A stretch of DNA of 64,000 nucleotides from Pirellula staleyi DSM 6068 (GCF_000025185.1 NC_013720.1:3844001-3908000); one strand, 5' to 3'; numbered from the stretch's first letter, positions 27,631 to 36,889 are shown. Notes: generated from the letters alone by a model not told the origin. Made by a program: numbers and translations.

Positions 27631-28161
27631 GGACGGTGCTCCTAACGGGGAGTATGGTAGACGGATGACCGTATGTAACCGTATCCACGGGCGTGATGTA
27701 CAGCTGAAGATCTTGTTAAGAAGCTGTGAATCAAGCTTTTTCGCGGGGATTCATCGAAACTTTTTTCTGGAACCGGTGTTGCCGTAAACTGCTGAAAACA
27801 ATGGTCAAACGGTCGTTAGTGTTCCGCTAAGGTATTAAGAGTATTCGGTGATAGCAGTGCAGCTAGGGTGCTGCACCCACCTCGCTGGGCGGGATCGGCA
27901 AACCGCACTGAGTGCTACGGCTGTGCTAGACACATGAGCATCGAGTGTGCTCGCTGCGTGCTAGAAACAAGCGCAAGTATCCCTCGCGTGAGGACTTACA
28001 AAACAACTGCAAAGATATGTGCGAAAGCGATCGCACTTGCAGTAAGAGTTCGGAGCCAGTAGCGAGATAATCTGCGATGGCTCTGGTCTACCGTCCCAGT
28101 TCACTCGCGGCCCCACCGAAGCGAGGCGGAGGCCCAGATCGGTGGAACTGAGGGTTGGGCC
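27631..28161. other. Gene-free stretch upstream of DUF1559 copy 3
   Basis: 531 bases without a credible gene. It must hold the promoter of the 27630 gene (minus strand). Base composition near 27690-27800 is more AT-rich than the surroundings. Confidence 0.55.
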
Positions 28162-28563
28162 TCATCGGGGCACCGACCTTGACCTGTATGTTGTGCCTGG
28201 AGGGGCCCAGAAAACTGCGCCGGACGGAGGCAATTCCAGGTTAGGGGGTAAGCCGCGCTGCTCCAGTTCATGGCGCACACCCTCAAGCCCCTCTTCGGTT
28301 TCGATGATGTAACCCTCCGTGAGCACTTCGCCGTAGTGCTTTTCAGTGTGGGCTCGCGCTAGCGCTACGAGATCAGCAACATCCGAACCGAGCGACCAGA
28401 TATGAACATCTTGATCTCGAGCATAGGTTCTTATGCGCCAGTTGGTGCCATTCGCCGAATAGAACTGCACCGTATCAAATGCCTCTTCGGTAGCGGTGGT
28501 CTCCGTGTCACCGGAGTAACTGCTTTGTACCGACAAAAAGAAGACTACGAGGACTGTTTTCAT
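28162..28563 (-). CDS. Small secreted protein, unknown function
   Basis: 133 residues, not recognised. A signal peptide (MKTVLVVFFLSVQSSYSG) is followed by a mixed alpha/beta domain with FDTVQFYSANGTNWRIRTYA, a Glu-rich stretch and a C-terminal Pro/Arg tail. I chose ATG 28563, with GAGG ten bases upstream, over ATG 28581, because the signal peptide then starts correctly. It stands alone between DUF1559 genes and another small membrane-protein gene. Confidence 0.55.
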   Translation of the reverse strand: MKTVLVVFFLSVQSSYSGDTETTATEEAFDTVQFYSANGTNWRIRTYARDQDVHIWSLGSDVADLVALARAHTEKHYGEVLTEGYIIETEEGLEGVRHELEQRGLPPNLELPPSGAVFWAPPGTTYRSRSVPR

Positions 28564-28774
28564 GAGGTCCAAACCTCGCATTAACTCGGCCGCAAGCTGA
28601 AAATTGACTTTTAGAACAACCCAGTGAGGCTCCGGATGAATGCGTTGCTAGGCCTAATCTGCAATAGAAAGTTCGATTAGAAGTAAAGACGACCTTACAG
28701 CAAAACGCGTAACACTTAACTCATCTTGGATACGGCGAACAAACTTGCTGGCATACCCAATAAGGCTCAATTAC

Positions 28775-29311
28775 TCAGCCGGATTCTGCTTCAGTCCGCC
28801 GTGATGATCTTGACGCGCCATTTCGCTCCAGCACGGAAACCACCGTGATGCACGCCAGCCCTACGGCCAAAGCTAAACCGAGTGCCCAGTGCGGCTCGAC
28901 AAGGATCGCCCCCGCCAAAAACAGGATGGAGGGCCCAAGAATCTCGGCCCGTACAGAACGCTTGAGCACCAAGCGGAGCAGTTCGCCAGCTGCCAAGATC
29001 GCAAGCCATCCGCCAAATCCGCGGGCTGCCCAACGCGTCGCCACTTCCATCTCGTTGGCCTCCAGCACGTTCGACACGAGGCGGTTGAGAAACTCCCGGT
29101 CGTAGGAGTTATTGTGGTTTGAGCCGTAATTCGAAGTGCCTGCTTTTGATTTGCCGAGGTAGGCGAATGACACTCCTAATGAAAGTGCGAGTAGCATAGC
29201 CACCAAGACGTAAACGCAACGTTGCACTAGATGCCGCTTCTCAGACAAAGCCAATGGTACGAATACCACGGCAAGTATGCCTGTCATTGTCAACGCCCAG
29301 GTCAGCGACAT
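28775..29311 (-). CDS. Membrane protein of unknown function
   Basis: 178 residues. Four hydrophobic segments: about 4-22, 32-53, 98-113 and 120-160 (the last probably two helices), with a hydrophilic Asn/Ser-rich loop between (SNYGSNHNNSYDREF). No family is recognised. AAGGA lies six bases before the ATG. The next gene upstream (29419) also encodes a small membrane protein on the same strand, 107 bases away. Confidence 0.6.
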   Translation of the reverse strand: MSLTWALTMTGILAVVFVPLALSEKRHLVQRCVYVLVAMLLALSLGVSFAYLGKSKAGTSNYGSNHNNSYDREFLNRLVSNVLEANEMEVATRWAARGFGGWLAILAAGELLRLVLKRSVRAEILGPSILFLAGAILVEPHWALGLALAVGLACITVVSVLERNGASRSSRRTEAESG

Positions 29312-29418
29312 TACGAATCCTTAGGGTTTGAGTAAACGCCGAACAAATTAAGTTCACTCGCCGCCGTTGCACGCTGACCGCCAGCTTTGGGATAGACGGC
29401 AGCGGGTGCAGTGGCTTG

Positions 29419-29643
29419 TTAGACGTGGTTGGTACGGCTATTCCGAGAGTTCGCAGCCTGGTAGCCGCGGCGATACGATATTTGAACTGCGTAAGCCAGC
29501 GTGACAACCAGCGAGAGAAGCCCTATCGCAAAAGCTGCTAGCAAGTTGTCGGTCTGTGATCCAAGCAGGCCCGCAACGAACTGCACAAGAACCCCAAGGC
29601 CAATCACAAACAGTTGCAAGTTCAAGGGAGCTGCAGGATTCAT
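29419..29643 (-). CDS. Small two-helix membrane protein
   Basis: 74 residues: two hydrophobic helices (LQLFVIGLGVLVQFVAGLL and LLAAFAIGLLSLVVTLAYAV) and a basic tail (YRRGYQAANSRNSR). An open frame extends upstream to 29757 but lacks a better start; ATG 29643 begins directly before the first helix. No family is recognised. The 29676-29700 repeat-like hairpin lies in its leader. Confidence 0.45.
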   Translation of the reverse strand: MNPAAPLNLQLFVIGLGVLVQFVAGLLGSQTDNLLAAFAIGLLSLVVTLAYAVQISYRRGYQAANSRNSRTNHV

Positions 29644-29675
29644 AACCGCCCAGCGATCATTGTCAGGTGTTTGGG

Positions 29676-29700
29676 GGTGCCACTGGCATCTTGCCAGTGC
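29676..29700. repeat. GGGGTGCCACTGGC-type repeat with hairpin
   Basis: CACTGGCA (29681-29688), spacer TCT, TGCCAGTG (29692-29699), preceded by GGGGGTGC. The first part, GGGTGCCACTGGC, occurs again exactly at 39038-39050. Confidence 0.6.
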
Positions 29701-29837
29701 AGAAGCTGGAACCGATGTTTTGGGCGGAATCTTCCTAAAAACAGGGTCCGTTTGCACTTCTCACTGGGCAGAGCTCAGTGGGACACTGGATTGGCAGCCA
29801 AGTCGTTGTTGCAAGACACGGATTGATCGATGAGCTG

Positions 29838-30920
29838 CTACGAAGCTTTGGCGGGCGAATCTTCAGCGGGTGCGGCATCGGGCTTGGCTTCAGCATCGGG
29901 CTGAGCTGGCGCTGGTTTGCTGCCCGATTTAGGTGGCAGCAGCGACCACGCTTCGAGCCACTCGACCGAGCTTTTCTCGAGCTTGTAGTCGCTTGTCAGA
30001 CGATCGGCGAAATCGGCGAGATGTCCCGCCCCATAGAAGATGCCGATCTTCTTTTTGCCGCTGGCGAGCTGTTTATCGAGCACTTCCAGGGCCTTCTTGT
30101 TCCGTAGGTTGATGATGGTCGACCCATTATCCCCTTCGAAAATGAACATCTGCCCTTCTAGATTCTCGAACTGGCCTGCCATGTTGAGTTTCATTTTGTG
30201 GGCTCGTTGGGCGGGATCGGTGGTGAAGAGCATGTCCATCAGAATTCCGATATCACCCGAGCCATTGCCCCCCTTTTGCCCAGCGGAGGCTTGCTGCGCC
30301 ATGGCTTGCCCAATCGCCCGCAGCACGGTGCGCGATGTGCTTTCGTTGTTGCTCTCCATGCTTTTGGTCATTTCTTCGGGAGTCATATCGGCGTGCACCA
30401 GGTTGTCGGGGGTGTAGTCGATATGGTCGAGTTGGAAGGCGAGTCCCAGCATCGTTTGCATGCCGACTTGCATGGCGGCAATCGGATGGGCAGGGGCACT
30501 TTTGCGGCCACCTTTGGGAATGCGGGTCCCCTCGGGGGCAACGAGTTCATAGAGCACCACGTCGTACTCGGCGAATTTCTTATTCAGCGTCTCGTAATAC
30601 GCTTGGTCGCCGATATGCACGGCCCCAATCAGGTCGACGGAGAGGTCCTTCTTCTCAGGATCCTGCGACACGAATCGCACGATGCTGGTTTCGAGAGCCA
30701 GGGGCTGTTTCTTCTCGTCGCGCCGCACGCGGAGCCAATCGTTGGGCTGTTTGGCAGCTTTCGAGTCGGCTGCAACTTCTGCCGCAGCCTTGGTTTCGGT
30801 GGGCTGGGCATCTTCGGCAAAGGTGGCCGCTGAAAAGCTCGCCACCCACACAGCCAGCGCACCGGTAAGGAGGACCAGCCGATTGCGAGCGCTGCCGAGG
30901 TCTTGGGGGTGAACTTTCAT
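29838..30920 (-). CDS. Exported TraB/GumN-like protein
   Basis: 360 residues. A signal peptide (LVLLTGALAVWVASFSAATFA) is followed by an acidic Ala-rich stretch, then the TraB/PrgY/GumN core: DLIGAVHIGDQAYYETLN (conserved G-x-x-H near the first strand), YDVVLYELVAPEG, and near the end KKIGIFYGAGHLADFADRL with the second conserved Gly-x-x-His. The family resembles the EreA/ChaN metal-dependent fold and is suspected to be proteolytic. A Pro/Ala-rich tail (PKSGSKPAPAQPDAEAKP) closes the protein. ATG 30920 is chosen; an open frame to 31067 precedes it but without a signal. Confidence 0.82.
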   Translation of the reverse strand: MKVHPQDLGSARNRLVLLTGALAVWVASFSAATFAEDAQPTETKAAAEVAADSKAAKQPNDWLRVRRDEKKQPLALETSIVRFVSQDPEKKDLSVDLIGAVHIGDQAYYETLNKKFAEYDVVLYELVAPEGTRIPKGGRKSAPAHPIAAMQVGMQTMLGLAFQLDHIDYTPDNLVHADMTPEEMTKSMESNNESTSRTVLRAIGQAMAQQASAGQKGGNGSGDIGILMDMLFTTDPAQRAHKMKLNMAGQFENLEGQMFIFEGDNGSTIINLRNKKALEVLDKQLASGKKKIGIFYGAGHLADFADRLTSDYKLEKSSVEWLEAWSLLPPKSGSKPAPAQPDAEAKPDAAPAEDSPAKAS

Positions 30921-31412
30921 CGCTGAGGGTCCTGCATGGCCAGAGACTGAATTGCGGTGCTTCGGGGAGACAATTACTACCCCACACGAACTATAAGTGT
31001 TTCGCAACCTGACAGCAAACATTCGCGCGGGATCTAGAACTTCAGCGAGCGATCCCTGGCATTCCATGAGGGGATACTGTTGGCCGCCCCAGCAGACGGA
31101 ATCTCAGCGGAAACCAAACTCTGCTGAGCACAATGAAGATTACTTCAGATACTGGGCCATCTTCGGCTGCGAGTTTTGGATAACTGCGCAAACTGCGTCG
31201 CTGGTAGCGACTGCTGCCGGTTGGTGTTTGGGCTGTGTTGGTAATTTGGGCGTCCCTACGACCCGAATTCTCGGAATCCTTTGCCTTCTTTACTCAACTT
31301 CCGCCACAGGCAAATCCGATACTACCGGCACGGGCGGAAATGGGATCTCCGCGCGGTGTCTCCCTATGGCGACCGATGTCCCCCGGGACCAAGTCGAAGG
31401 TGGAACCTTACC
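30921..31412. other. Divergent promoter region, TraB-like / BBP7-like
   Basis: 492 bases between genes read in opposite directions. No convincing gene; it should carry both promoters, but I cannot point to boxes with confidence. Confidence 0.5.
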
Positions 31413-32525
31413 ATGTCGATGCAGCGACCGTTTGTTTGGCTAGCCGCGGTGCTGGCGCTAGTCTCATTTGGCCAAGTGGCCCACGCGCAGAGGTATCAGC
31501 CCTTCATTGAGCCTGACACCTTCCGCCCCGATCTTCAATTTTTCGCTCCGGCGGAAGTGAGTGATTTCGGCGGAGGTGACGGCCCCAATGTCGGGTTCTT
31601 TGCCGACTATGATCGTGTTTATCTCAACTGGTCCAGACCAGATGGGGAATCTTCGTTCGAGTCTCCCTTCGAAGGGGACTTTGGATGGGGTAACCGACTT
31701 GAACTCGGCTACATGACAGAAGAGGACACCGGCTGGTCGTTCACCGGCTGGCACCTCTCGGGTCCTAACGAAGGGATCCACGTCCTGCAGGAACGTCTCA
31801 ATCGTTTCAACGAAGACGATGATCCGAACGCCGACCCTGAAGATCGCGAACCGATCCTCAGCGATCGTAACCCACGCATCTACGATGTGACGCAAAGCAT
31901 CAACCGAGCCGACTTGTCGAGCTTTGAAATCAACAAAATTTGGCGTCGCAAGACGTTCCACAACGGTGGTGTGTTCGAGCCACTCGTGGGTGTTCGCTAT
32001 GTGAACATGAAAGACTACTATCGCCGCGACAGCTACAACCGCTTTGCGGAAGATCTCGTTGGCGAGATCACCGGTATTCCGAGTGTCTCGGGGCCCTATG
32101 AAGTCTACGAACAAGAGAAAGCTATCTACGACAACGTGATGCTCGGTGGCCAGATTGGCTTCCGCCTCAGCCATGTCGTGGGACACTGGAATTTGTCGGG
32201 TGAGTTCCGAGCCTTTGCTCTCCAGAACTTCCAGCACCTGATGAACAAAGATCTCACCACCACAACTCGCTACTCGGGTCTTGGCGGCGACGTCGAACTG
32301 GAAATCAAAGACCAAGTTCGCAGCCACGAAAGCAACGACGAGTTTGTGTGGGGTGGTGAAATTCGCGGCGATGCATCGTACGAGCTGACTCGTGACATCG
32401 CTGTACAGTTTGGCTTTGTGATCATGGACTTCGGTCAAGGCATCGGCCGTGGCAACACGACCGCCACCAGCGACCAAGACCTCTTCATCGGTGGTCTGAC
32501 GTTCGGCCTGACCTTAAACCGCTAG
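31413..32525 (+). CDS. Outer-membrane beta-barrel protein, BBP7 family (probable)
   Basis: 370 residues. Signal peptide (PFVWLAAVLALVSFGQVAHA before QRYQPF), then a protein of alternating hydrophobic/polar strands rich in Trp, Tyr and Gly: WGNRLELGYMTEEDTGWSFT, VFEPLVGVRYVNMKDYYR, IGFRLSHVVGHWNLSGEFRA (parts), and a C-terminal strand FIGGLTFGLTLNR. This matches the planctomycete BBP7-type barrel proteins. ATG 31413 has AAGGTGG (31397-31403) upstream; ATG 31419 is an alternative. A long nested hairpin follows at 32576. Confidence 0.75.
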   Translation: MSMQRPFVWLAAVLALVSFGQVAHAQRYQPFIEPDTFRPDLQFFAPAEVSDFGGGDGPNVGFFADYDRVYLNWSRPDGESSFESPFEGDFGWGNRLELGYMTEEDTGWSFTGWHLSGPNEGIHVLQERLNRFNEDDDPNADPEDREPILSDRNPRIYDVTQSINRADLSSFEINKIWRRKTFHNGGVFEPLVGVRYVNMKDYYRRDSYNRFAEDLVGEITGIPSVSGPYEVYEQEKAIYDNVMLGGQIGFRLSHVVGHWNLSGEFRAFALQNFQHLMNKDLTTTTRYSGLGGDVELEIKDQVRSHESNDEFVWGGEIRGDASYELTRDIAVQFGFVIMDFGQGIGRGNTTATSDQDLFIGGLTFGLTLNR

Positions 32526-33036
32526 TCGCACTGCCACGGGGCAAGCGACCTGCGTTCGACATCTGAGTTGATCCCAAATTGGCGGCAGAGAGCTTTGTGG
32601 AACGAACTTCCACAAACGATCTGACCGCCAATTTTGTATTTCTTGAGGCTGGCAAAACACAGCCCGCCTGCACGACGGTTGCCGGGCAGGTCGAGCTCTA
32701 TGGTGGAATTGCCCGAGCATCAAAATCGCAAAGCGTGCGAATTCGCCAGCGGAAGAAGCGGCCTCAAGAGGGAGGGGCCTTAAGTAGCGGATGCCGAGTG
32801 GGTTGGCATCTGGCACCAGAGGGGATTAAGTTCTGCTCCGAAAGTCCGATGGAGCTACAAGCATAGCTCCACGGCTGTGAGGATCAGGTTCGGCTGTTCT
32901 CGACGAGCTCCACTGGCTCGGCGAGCTTCGTGCCCAAGGGCAATCCCGCAACGGCGGTTATGCCCACGTTCTAAGTGACGACGGATCGCAAGATCTGATG
33001 AGCCAGTCGAGTCGACTAGCTTTCGTCGACTAGGCC
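32526..33036. other. Gene-free stretch
   Basis: 511 bases between the BBP7-type gene (+) and the small TTG-start gene (-). Contains the hairpin at 32576-32634 and a short hairpin GATGCC/GGCATC at about 32793-32812. No credible gene. Confidence 0.55.
32576..32634 (+). terminator. Nested double hairpin, probable terminator of the BBP7-type gene
   Basis: Outer stem AAATTGGCGG (32576-32585) / CCGCCAATTT (32625-32634); inner perfect 9-bp stem TTTGTGGAA (32594-32602) / TTCCACAAA (32608-32616), loop CGAAC. TTGTATTTCTT follows. Starts 51 bases behind the stop. Confidence 0.6.
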
Positions 33037-33228
33037 TTATTTTGCAGCCTGGTATTTCGCATGGAGTTTGCGAAGTTCTTCGAGTTCGACACTCAAACGG
33101 TGGCGAAGGGGGCTTTCGGCACGCAACTCTTCGAGGAGTGCTTCGGCCTTCTCGAGATTTTCAGCAGGGATGTCCTTGCTTCGGAATAGGTTGCGGAAGC
33201 TACGCTGAACTTCGGCTTCGGTAAGCAA
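33037..33228 (-). CDS. Small helical protein, unknown function
   Basis: 63 residues starting at TTG 33228 (read as Met): LTEAEVQRSFRNLF..., a run of Glu/Leu-rich amphipathic helices (AENLEKAEALLEELRAESP, HRLSVELEELRKLHAKYQAA). Not recognised. The TTG start is chosen because a perfect AGGAGG (33235-33240 on the minus strand) sits six bases upstream; the open frame extends to 33309 but with no start of comparable support. Acidic-basic heptads suggest a coiled coil or a small adaptor. Confidence 0.6.
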   Translation of the reverse strand: MLTEAEVQRSFRNLFRSKDIPAENLEKAEALLEELRAESPLRHRLSVELEELRKLHAKYQAAK

Positions 33229-33670
33229 GGGAAACCTCCTCAAGATGGCAGTCGTCCATGACCGGGACGACGTCGGCTGCGGCAATCTCCGCGATTGAGT
33301 AAGCCACAACTAGTGGTGCTTACCCATGTCTCTCGTACATCTCCAATTTTATTGACCAGAACTAGTGACGCAAGACTACGCGGCAAGAACGTTCGATTTC
33401 GCCGCATTACGCCTTCGTTATGCAACTGCTCAATCGAGCGGCACTGGTTGGCATTTCTAGGCGAAGCCGTGCCAGCAGAGCCGGTAAATTGGGGGACGAT
33501 TGTGGTCAGCCCGGGTCCGCTATAGTCTGGAGCTTGGCCCGCTGGTGGCATCGCGAAAGCTGCCAGCCGACCGTTTTCACTATCTCGATTTAGCGTCGAA
33601 TCGCCTGCCAATCTCGCGGTGATCGACGTGGCTCGCCCCCTTTTTAGCTCATTCGCGGAGGATCGCTTCG
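33229..33670. other. Divergent intergenic region before the SelA-like gene
   Basis: 442 bases. TATAGT at about 33521 with a weak TTGTGG 15 bases upstream might be the promoter of the SelA-like gene. No credible gene. Confidence 0.4.
33235..33240 (-). promoter_or_regulatory. Ribosome binding site for the TTG-start gene at 33228
   Basis: CCTCCT on the plus strand is a perfect AGGAGG on the minus strand, six bases before TTG 33228-33226. It decides the start of this short gene. Confidence 0.7.
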
Positions 33671-35128
33671 ATGTCGAGTGTCCTGAAAAGTTTGCCAAGC
33701 GTGTCGGAATTGCTCGATAGTGCCCCGCTGAAGTCGCTGGTCAGCCGCGTCAGTCAATCGACGGTGCTTAGCGGCGTTCGTCGCTTTCTCGACCAAGTTC
33801 GGAGCGAAATCCCTACCGCTTCGCAGTTTCCCACCACCGCTGCTGATCTGGCCGACCGCATTGCCCGCTGGATTTCGCGCGAGGATCGAGGGGGCGCGTC
33901 GGCTGCCATTAATGCCACCGGCGTCTTGCTCCCAGCCGGTATGGAGGGGCCGCCACTGGCCGACGAAGCGGTGCAAGCGATCATCGATTTGGCAAGTTCG
34001 TACATCGTGAGCGGGCGTGATTCCGCAACGAATCCTCGCGCGGGTGGCGCAGTCGCAGCAGCTGCCATGCGGCTGACAGGTTCTGAAGATGCTGCTGTTT
34101 ACACCACCGCCACCTCCGCCGTCCTTTTGGCGGCTCAGGCCCTGGCTCGCGGGCGCGAAGTGATCGTCGCGCGGGGCGATCTGACCGAAACTCCCGAGCA
34201 ATCACGCTGGCTCGATGTGCTGCGAGCCGGCGGAGTGAATGTGCGCGAGATCGGGGCGGCCAATTTAGTGCGAATCGCCGATTTCTCGGCCGCAATCACT
34301 CCTGCCACCGGCGCGATTCTGCGGCTGGATGCCGTTCGGACTCGCAGCAGCGAGCCATCGCTCGGCGAACTTACGGCCCTGGCGCGCGAGCATAAGTTGC
34401 CGGTCATCCAGTTCCTTGGTGTCGGCGGAATTGTGCCGTCGACTGCCATTGGCATTCCGGACCAACTGAGTGCTGCCGAGTCGATTGCCGCCGGCGTCGA
34501 CCTGGCGATTGTTGCAACCGATGCCCTCACGGGTGGTCCGCGGGCAGGGCTCGCGATCGGGAAGGGGACCGCTGTCGAGTCGCTACGAGCCCATCCATTG
34601 GCAGCGCCACTAGCGCTCGACCGACTACTGCAGGCAAGTTTGCTCGCCACGCTCGAACTCTATCTCGATCCCTCGCAGCTCGAACTCAAGTTGCCTCTTT
34701 ACTCGCTGCTCGCCACGCCACTAGCGAATTTGCAAAACCGGGCCGAGCGAATCGCCCCGCAACTGCATATCCCAGGCGTTATCGAGGCGATTGCGACGGC
34801 GATGCCAGCCTCGCTCCAAGATGGATCGAGCCCGCACCTGCTTCCAAGCTATGGCATCGAGCTTCGTCCGCTGGCAGTTTCCAAAACATCGCTCAAGGAT
34901 CGTCTCGCCCGAGGTTTGCCCGCTGTGATCGCCGCCGAGACTGAAACGGGGCTCCTGCTGAACCTGAAAACCGTCTTGCCCCGCCAAGATTTGCAGCTGG
35001 CAACGATCCTCGATGCGTTTCGTCGAGGGGCGGACGAGTCGCCAAAAACCGACGAAAAGCAGATCTCACCGGAAGATTCACAGCCCCAATCCCCCGGCGA
35101 TGAGTTCCCAGCTCCTGAGATTGTCTAG
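33671..35128 (+). CDS. SelA-like protein lacking the catalytic lysine
   Basis: 485 residues similar along its length to bacterial selenocysteine synthase SelA (L-seryl-tRNA(Sec) selenium transferase, 463 residues in E. coli). It has the N-terminal LPSVSELLDSAPLKSLV..., INATGVLLPAG, AVLLAAQALARGREVIVARGDL and GGPRAGLAIG blocks. Where SelA has the PLP lysine in SGDKLLGGPQAG, this protein has ATDALTGGPRAG: Ala285 replaces the lysine. The N-terminal HTNLGRA block is PAGMEGP, and the NNNAA block is TTATSA. So it should not form the internal aldimine. No selB, selD or tRNA-Sec is adjacent. It may bind tRNA or another ligand, or be a decaying paralogue; an intact frame argues for a function. Confidence 0.82.
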   Translation: MSSVLKSLPSVSELLDSAPLKSLVSRVSQSTVLSGVRRFLDQVRSEIPTASQFPTTAADLADRIARWISREDRGGASAAINATGVLLPAGMEGPPLADEAVQAIIDLASSYIVSGRDSATNPRAGGAVAAAAMRLTGSEDAAVYTTATSAVLLAAQALARGREVIVARGDLTETPEQSRWLDVLRAGGVNVREIGAANLVRIADFSAAITPATGAILRLDAVRTRSSEPSLGELTALAREHKLPVIQFLGVGGIVPSTAIGIPDQLSAAESIAAGVDLAIVATDALTGGPRAGLAIGKGTAVESLRAHPLAAPLALDRLLQASLLATLELYLDPSQLELKLPLYSLLATPLANLQNRAERIAPQLHIPGVIEAIATAMPASLQDGSSPHLLPSYGIELRPLAVSKTSLKDRLARGLPAVIAAETETGLLLNLKTVLPRQDLQLATILDAFRRGADESPKTDEKQISPEDSQPQSPGDEFPAPEIV

Positions 35129-35402
35129 CTCGGTTCTAGCTCATTCGGGGGTGTCAGACCTTACCTAATGAGCATAGGCCGAACAATCTGATCGAGAAAT
35201 CGGGTAAACCAGCGACACTGGGCTAAGGAAAGTCTCGAATCGCTGCGAATGGATGGTTACATTGAAGTGGAAAGCAGTAAGCGCCTGGATCGTGTGATGG
35301 AAGTTCCCCTCCACGAGATCAGCAACATTCAGCTTCGCTTGGCGACCGGTCGCGAGATCGGGCAGGCAATCGACTGACGCGACATCTGCAAGGTAGTGTT
35401 CG

Positions 35403-36506
35403 GTGCGTAATCCCCTTTTGATCCACAGTACGAAGCAGTTGCTGCTCCTGGCCATCGGCGTGAGCCTGTTGGCAGTTGAGCTTGCTGCGCAGCCTGCTGC
35501 ACCTGCGGGATCGTCTTCGCAAGGGTCGAGTGCACCCGAAGTTTCGCCTGCTGTGAAGCCTGAAACGGGCTCACCTGCGGTGAGCGACTCGGTAACAGCT
35601 GGCGATCCTGGCCAAGGTTCGCCGAAAGAACCTAGTGCTCTCAAACCGGTGGATGAAGCCGAATCAGCTGGCGCCGAGGCCCCTTCGACGACAGAGCCCG
35701 CCAAGATTGTTCCGCAAGATCCAGCCAAATTGCCAGTCAAGCCAGCGGTCGATACATCTGAGTCGATCAAGCTGCTGCCGAGCGAGCATCCATGGTCGGG
35801 CTTTCCTCTGGGCACTTGGAAGTTGGTTCGCACCATCAGCGAGTCGCTCGATGCCGAAGGCAACATCACCAATGTCACGACCACCGAAACACGCACCACA
35901 CTGGTCGGCACCACCGACGAAAATTACACCATCAAAGTCGAGGTGACGGTTGAGGTGGGTGGCAAGCGTTTTCCTTCAGCGCCGCAGCTCGTGAAAAAAC
36001 AAGCGCGTGGCACCGAGGGGCAGACAAGCGAAGTAGTGGCTCTGGCCGATAGCGAAATCCTGCTCGACGGCCGCCGAGTTCCCTGCCAGGTGCGACAAGT
36101 TTCGGCCGAATCAGGGGAGTGGAAGGTCGAAAGTTTGCTTTACACCTCGAGCGAAACCTATCCCCACACGGTGCGCCGCGAAACGAAATCAACCGCTGAC
36201 GATGGCCGCACCGCCAGCACCATTGTGGAAGTGATCGCCTCGGGCTTGCCGCATAAAGTGCTCGGAGAAACGCGAGCCACCGCGACGGTTCGCACCGTGC
36301 AGCGTCACGCAAAGGGCTCGAGCATTACGCTCGAAGTTCACTCTCCCGAGATTCCTGGCGGGGTGGTTTCGCATGCGGCGCTCGAACTCGATGCCGAAGG
36401 AAATCCACTTCGCCGCAGCACGCTCGAACTGGTGGCTTATGGCGACTCGGGGCCGAATCTTCCTCAGGGAAATCGTCGCCGCGTTTATCGTACGCGTGGC
36501 CGGTAG
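35403..36506 (+). CDS. Secreted protein of unknown function
   Basis: 367 residues, GTG start at 35403. Signal peptide (STKQLLLLAIGVSLLAVELAA), then about 100 residues of low-complexity Pro/Ser/Glu/Ala sequence, then a beta-rich domain from about residue 135 (SGFPLGTWKLVRTISESLD ... TTTETRTTLVGTTDENYTIKVEV). The domain is rich in Thr/Val alternation, typical of an extracytoplasmic sandwich. No family is recognised. No clear Shine-Dalgarno sequence precedes the GTG. Confidence 0.7.
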   Translation: MRNPLLIHSTKQLLLLAIGVSLLAVELAAQPAAPAGSSSQGSSAPEVSPAVKPETGSPAVSDSVTAGDPGQGSPKEPSALKPVDEAESAGAEAPSTTEPAKIVPQDPAKLPVKPAVDTSESIKLLPSEHPWSGFPLGTWKLVRTISESLDAEGNITNVTTTETRTTLVGTTDENYTIKVEVTVEVGGKRFPSAPQLVKKQARGTEGQTSEVVALADSEILLDGRRVPCQVRQVSAESGEWKVESLLYTSSETYPHTVRRETKSTADDGRTASTIVEVIASGLPHKVLGETRATATVRTVQRHAKGSSITLEVHSPEIPGGVVSHAALELDAEGNPLRRSTLELVAYGDSGPNLPQGNRRRVYRTRGR

Positions 36507-36661
36507 CAGGTGGGGTTGCCACGTAGCGACCACTTGCATTCATCGATTACGATCAAGTCTTCAGCGGCGCGAGTAGAGCCGAGTCGAGCACTTTCTCTCG
36601 CAACCGATGTCCCCACACCGACACCCAGCAGATCACCTTAGAACGCACGGAGATCGATCGC

Positions 36662-36889
36662 ATGAAGTTCATCGAAATGACAGGCAAGACGCTTCGCACG
36701 CTCATCAGCGACGATGAACTTCACGGGGAAGATCTTTCGTCGGCGGGGGTGAGTGACGACACGATCGTGCGGGTGAACGAGCAGGGGGATATTGAAGTGC
36801 GACGTCCCGATCGTTGGGACGTGATTGGCGGGCTGCTGGGTAACTACGAAGTCCGCATGAAGAAGACGACCGGCATGGACTGGGCTTAA
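36662..36889 (+). CDS. Small protein of unknown function
   Basis: 75 residues, acidic N-terminal half (SDDELHGEDLSSAGVSDDT), then VRVNEQGDIEVRRPDRWDVIGGLLGNYE. Not recognised; the compact beta-rich pattern and ordinary codon use suggest a real gene. The stop codon lies in the first copy of a 15-bp tandem repeat (36882-36911). The next gene is convergent. Confidence 0.6.
   Translation: MKFIEMTGKTLRTLISDDELHGEDLSSAGVSDDTIVRVNEQGDIEVRRPDRWDVIGGLLGNYEVRMKKTTGMDWA

Noticed and set aside
35249-35377. 43-codon plus-strand frame before the 35403 gene (MDGYIEVESSKRLD)
   Set aside because: Has a weak AAGGAAAG upstream, but the product is too short and unconserved to support.
35165-35914. Long minus-strand open frame over the 35403 gene
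   Set aside because: It is the antisense of the low-complexity Pro/Ser/Ala-rich part of the plus-strand gene; it has Val/Ser-rich repetitive sequence without family features.
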